Assembly (NCBI GenBank): GCA_018710805.1
Contig: DVJG01000003.1
Span: forward strand, 1 to 17,929
Direction: 5' to 3'
Origin: Candidatus Faecousia faecipullorum
GTDB taxonomy: Bacteria; Bacillota; Clostridia; Oscillospirales; Oscillospiraceae
DNA: 17,929 nucleotides
Part shown: in pieces, positions 15,209 to 17,929 of the stretch
Position numbering within the stretch: position 1 is the first letter of the stretch
Layout: each line of letters begins with the position of its first letter
Translations under genes and position numbers: made by a program
The notes under the pieces: generated by a model
What the model saw: only the letters and a program-made list of their open reading frames with translations
Told to the model about the DNA's origin: nothing
Database searches by the model: none

Positions 15209-15529
15209 GTGGGAGCAGGAGAGGACAAGGGCCTCAAGCGGAGAATCAGACAAGGACAGATTCAGAAAAATGACATCGCCAGGTGCCTGGCGGAACTGGC
15301 CTTTGGACGGGCCAACGACTGTGTGCGCTTGGCGCTGGAAGAGGATGCGGATATTGACAAGCTGGACCTGAGCTTACTCAGCGAAATCCGCCGGAGCAGC
15401 CAGGGGGTGGTGGAGGTGAAGCTCATGGACCGATTGAAAATTCTGGAACAGCTGGCGGAACTCACAGGAGGCGAAAAGGACGACCTGAGAGAATTCCTCC
15501 TGGCAATGGGAGGAGGCGGGGAGGCTTGA
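15209..15529 (+). CDS. Probable phage terminase small subunit
   Basis: A 106-residue, charged, helical protein. I recognise it mainly by position: it sits directly before a large terminase and overlaps it by four bases. The N-terminal third (KRRIRQGQIQKNDIARCLAELAFGRANDCVRLALE) could hold a DNA-binding helical unit. The rest (about 45-95) is predicted coiled coil, which fits the oligomerisation core of small terminases. In phages this subunit recognises the packaging site and guides the large subunit. GTG 15209 is set by GGAGG at 15197-15201, seven bases upstream. It is shorter than many small terminases (about 150-200), so another helper role is possible. Confidence 0.6.
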   Translation: MGAGEDKGLKRRIRQGQIQKNDIARCLAELAFGRANDCVRLALEEDADIDKLDLSLLSEIRRSSQGVVEVKLMDRLKILEQLAELTGGEKDDLREFLLAMGGGGEA

Positions 15530-16809
15530 AGCTGACACGGCTTTCGGAAAAGCAAAAAATCGCCGTGAGCTGGTGGATGCCCGGAAGTCCCTACTGTCAT
15601 CGGGAGGCCATTCTCTGTGATGGGGCTGTCCGGTCGGGGAAAACCCTTGCCATGGGCGTGGGGTTCTTTCTCTGGGCCGGGAGCTGTTTCAAGGAGCAGC
15701 AGTTCGGCCTCTGCGGCAAGACCGTAGGCGCCCTGCGGCGAAATGTATTGTCGGAGGTACTCCCGGTGCTGCGGGGACTGGGGTTTTCCTGGAGCGAACG
15801 GCGGTCGGAAAATCTGCTGACTGTCCGGTTCCGGGGGCGGGAAAACCACTTCTATCTCTTCGGCGGGCTGGATGAACGGTCGGCGGACCTCATTCAGGGC
15901 ATTACCTTTGCGGGGGTGCTTTTGGACGAGGCAGCGCTGATGCCCAGGTCCTTTGTGGAGCAGGCCTGCGCCCGGTGCTCTGTGGCCGGGAGCCGGCTTT
16001 GGTTCAACTGCAATCCTGCGGGGCCCGGTCACTGGCTGTACAAGGCGTGGGTTTTGGAGGCCGAGAGGCGCAACTGCCTGCGGCTTCACTTCACCATGGA
16101 GGACAATCCCGGACTGACGCCGGAAATCCGCGCCCGATACGAAAAACTCTACACAGGCGTCTTTTACAAGCGCTTCGTGCTGGGCCAGTGGGTCCAGGCG
16201 GAGGGGCGGGTTTACGACTTCTTCACCCCGGACATGGCGGGCGCTGCTCCGGAGAGCTGCGACCTCTGGTACATCTCCTGCGACTACGGCACCGTGAATC
16301 CCACGTCCATGGGGCTTTGGGGAAGACACGGAGGGAAATGGTATCGGGTGAAGGAATTCTACTTCGATTCCCGGAAGGAACGGCGGCAAATGACCGACGG
16401 GGAGTATGCCCAGGCCTTGGGAAAGCTCGCCGGGGCACGGGACATTCGGGAGGTCATTGTGGACCCTTCGGCGGCCAGCTTTATTGAAGTTCTGCGGCGG
16501 GAGGGATGGCGGGTCCGGAAGGCCCAGAATGACGTGCTGGCGGGGATTCGTCTCACAGCCGATGCGCTGAAATCCGGGAAAATCGTCATCTGCCAAAACT
16601 GTGAAAACTGTCTCCGGGAGATGGAGGCGTACATCTGGGACCCGGCTTGCCGGGGGCAGGACCGGGTTCGCAAGGAATTTGACCACGCCATGGACGATAT
16701 GCGCTACTTTGTTTCTACGGTTCTGGGCGGAAGCGGCGGCGGATTCGGGGTATGGACAGCGGCGCGGCAAGGCGGGTACGAAACAAAAGAATTTGGGAGG
16801 GTCTTATGA
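15526..16809 (+). CDS. Phage terminase large subunit
   Basis: A 427-residue DNA-packaging motor, closest by eye to the PBSX/XtmB type. The N-terminal ATPase has Walker A DGAVRSGKT (32-40), Walker B VLLDEAA (131-137) with D134-E135, and the coupling motif WFNCNPAGPGHW (159-170). The C-terminal RNase-H-like nuclease has acidic residues D253 (SCDYGTVNPTS), D313 (VDPSAASFIE) and DHAMDDMRYF (386-395). All expected catalytic residues are present. The start is TTG 15526, with AGGAGG at 15511-15516 nine bases upstream, and the codon overlaps the stop of the previous gene. Its own stop overlaps the portal start by ATGA. Base composition resembles the host genes. Confidence 0.93.
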   Translation: MKLTRLSEKQKIAVSWWMPGSPYCHREAILCDGAVRSGKTLAMGVGFFLWAGSCFKEQQFGLCGKTVGALRRNVLSEVLPVLRGLGFSWSERRSENLLTVRFRGRENHFYLFGGLDERSADLIQGITFAGVLLDEAALMPRSFVEQACARCSVAGSRLWFNCNPAGPGHWLYKAWVLEAERRNCLRLHFTMEDNPGLTPEIRARYEKLYTGVFYKRFVLGQWVQAEGRVYDFFTPDMAGAAPESCDLWYISCDYGTVNPTSMGLWGRHGGKWYRVKEFYFDSRKERRQMTDGEYAQALGKLAGARDIREVIVDPSAASFIEVLRREGWRVRKAQNDVLAGIRLTADALKSGKIVICQNCENCLREMEAYIWDPACRGQDRVRKEFDHAMDDMRYFVSTVLGGSGGGFGVWTAARQGGYETKEFGRVL

Positions 16810-17929
16810 AATTGCAGAAGAAAAAACCGGCAGGACTGGCAGGCACGGCCACGACCCAGCTCCGCTGCGGAAACCATCATCCCTATGGTTCCCTGCGGGG
16901 GTTCACAACCTTAGGCGGAGCTCAGGAGCGGGTATACAAGGAGCTGCGGGAGGCGATTCCCGTACTGGACGCGGCAGTGGGAAAACTGGTGCGGCTGTGC
17001 GGCGGGTTTGAAGTCCGGTGCAAAAATAATCTGGCGCAGCAAATGCTCAACGAGTTTTTGCAGATGATGCCCTGCGGCTACGGGCAGCTAGGAATTGAAT
17101 GCTTCCTAAGCGGCTACCTGGACAGCCTGCTCACCTATGGCCGGGCCGTAGGGGAGCTGGTGGTATCCGGCGGGAAGCTTCGGGCCGTGTGCTGGGGCGA
17201 TGTAACGGGGCTGGAAGTGGAGGTGGGGCAGGACCCCCGGGAGGTGGTCATTTGGGGACCGGACCAATATGGGGTCCTGCGGCCCCTGCCTTACCAACAT
17301 CTGCTCCTTTTCAGCGCACTGAATCCTGAGCCGGGGAACCCCTACGGCGTCAGCATTTTCCGGGGAATGCCCTTTCTGGCGGACATCCTTTTGAAAATTT
17401 TCAACACTCTGGGGGTCAACTGGGAACGGGCCGGAAATCTCCGGTACAGCATTGTCTGCAAGGGCGGCGAAAACATGGACAGCATTACGGCCCAGGAGCG
17501 CAGCCGGGCCATTGCGGAGCAGTGGAGCCGGGCCATGGAGGACGGGAAAAACGGGGTCGTTCGGGATTTTGTGGCTGTGGGGGATGTGGACATCCGGGTT
17601 ATCGGCGCCGACGGGCCGATTCTGGACTCCCAGGTGCCTGTGCGGCAAATCCTTGAACAGCTGGTGGCAAAAACCGGACTGCCGCCTTTCCTTCTGGGGC
17701 TCAACTGGAGCACCACCGAACGCATGAGCGCCCAGCAGGCGGACATTCTCACCAGTGAGCTGTGGGCCCTGCGGCGGGCAGTGGAGCCGGTCATGCGAAA
17801 GATTTGCAGGACATTTTTGGCGCTGGAGGGGCTTGACGACCGGGTGGACATTCGCTGGGATGACATCAGTCTGCAGGACATCAACCAGGAGGCCCAGGCG
17901 GAGCTGTATTCCGCCCAGGCGGAAAAATA
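16806..17929 (+). CDS. Phage portal protein (3' end cut by window)
   Basis: About 374 residues are visible and the frame stays open at the right edge; portals are usually 400-500 residues. The portal forms the dodecameric ring through which DNA enters the capsid. Supporting features are its place directly after the large terminase, and a body with YGRAVGELVVSGG (about residues 112-124) and NPYGVSIFRGMPFLADILLKIFNTLGVNWERAGN (about 178-211), followed by QILEQLVAKTGLPPFLLGLNWSTTERMSAQQADILTSELWALRRAVEPV, a pattern typical of portal C-terminal helices. GGGAGGG just upstream of ATG 16806 is the ribosome binding site. The subfamily is not certain. Confidence 0.85.
   Translation, partial: MKLQKKKPAGLAGTATTQLRCGNHHPYGSLRGFTTLGGAQERVYKELREAIPVLDAAVGKLVRLCGGFEVRCKNNLAQQMLNEFLQMMPCGYGQLGIECFLSGYLDSLLTYGRAVGELVVSGGKLRAVCWGDVTGLEVEVGQDPREVVIWGPDQYGVLRPLPYQHLLLFSALNPEPGNPYGVSIFRGMPFLADILLKIFNTLGVNWERAGNLRYSIVCKGGENMDSITAQERSRAIAEQWSRAMEDGKNGVVRDFVAVGDVDIRVIGADGPILDSQVPVRQILEQLVAKTGLPPFLLGLNWSTTERMSAQQADILTSELWALRRAVEPVMRKICRTFLALEGLDDRVDIRWDDISLQDINQEAQAELYSAQAEK

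Larger units (their letters stand above)
15209..17929 (+). mobile_element. Left edge of a tailed-phage-like element (packaging module)
   Basis: Small terminase, large terminase and portal are packed with ATGA-type overlaps and run off the right edge. The left boundary is the double terminator behind hisS. No integrase, repressor or attachment site is visible at this edge. It may be a prophage whose lysogeny genes lie elsewhere, a remnant, or a domesticated PBSX- or gene-transfer-agent-like element. Confidence 0.75.

Noticed and set aside
15262..16770. A 502-codon minus-strand open frame opposite the terminase genes
   Set aside because: It is Pro/Arg-rich mirror coding opposite the large terminase, whose ATPase and nuclease motifs are all intact.
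1..17929. CRISPR arrays, tRNA or rRNA genes, insertion sequences
   Set aside because: I read through both strands and saw no regularly spaced direct repeats, no tRNA-like cloverleaf with TTCRA motif, no rRNA signatures and no transposase frames.

Overview
The window (about 56-58% GC by eye) looks like the chromosome of a gut-type Clostridia, most likely Oscillospiraceae/Ruminococcaceae. The evidence is Gram-positive style promoters, strong GGAGG ribosome binding sites with some GTG/TTG starts, a lipoprotein PstS with a Thr/Ala-rich linker, and a clostridial-type PhoP/PhoR pair. The family assignment is inference; no marker gene here fixes the species.

Layout. (1) 1-1708, minus strand: an ABC exporter subunit, cut by the left edge, with an apparent one-base frame break near its N-terminus. 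(2) 1875-10990, plus strand: a phosphate-starvation island. It holds phoP-phoR, an HD-domain phosphohydrolase of unknown role, a Na+/Pi cotransporter with a PhoU-like tail, then pstS-pstC-pstA-pstB-phoU. Three promoters in this island (before phoP, the Na/Pi cotransporter and pstS) carry the same TTTACA-type repeat array with the same 11/23-bp spacing, read here as a Pho-box regulon. (3) 11211-12209, minus strand: pta (phosphate acetyltransferase), convergent with phoU, with strong hairpins between them. (4) 12490-15083, plus strand: a likely operon of a MinD-like ATPase, a methylglyoxal-synthase-like protein that lacks key catalytic residues, and hisS. (5) 15209-17929, plus strand: small terminase, large terminase and portal genes of a tailed-phage-like element, starting directly after a double terminator behind hisS and running off the right edge.

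How it works together. PhoR should sense phosphate limitation, with input from the Pst/PhoU complex, and phosphorylate PhoP. PhoP would then act on the three repeat-bearing promoters: its own gene, a Na+-driven Pi importer and the high-affinity ABC importer. A hairpin between pstS and pstC probably keeps the binding protein in excess over the membrane complex. The HD protein lies inside the island but has its own sigma-A-like promoter and no Pho-box array.

Most worth a second look: the repeated promoter architecture, the methylglyoxal-synthase-like protein with a remodelled active site, the HD protein embedded in the Pho island, and the phage packaging block with no lysogeny genes at its hisS-side edge. 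No CRISPR array, tRNA, rRNA or insertion sequence was seen. No intergenic stretch exceeds 300 bases.
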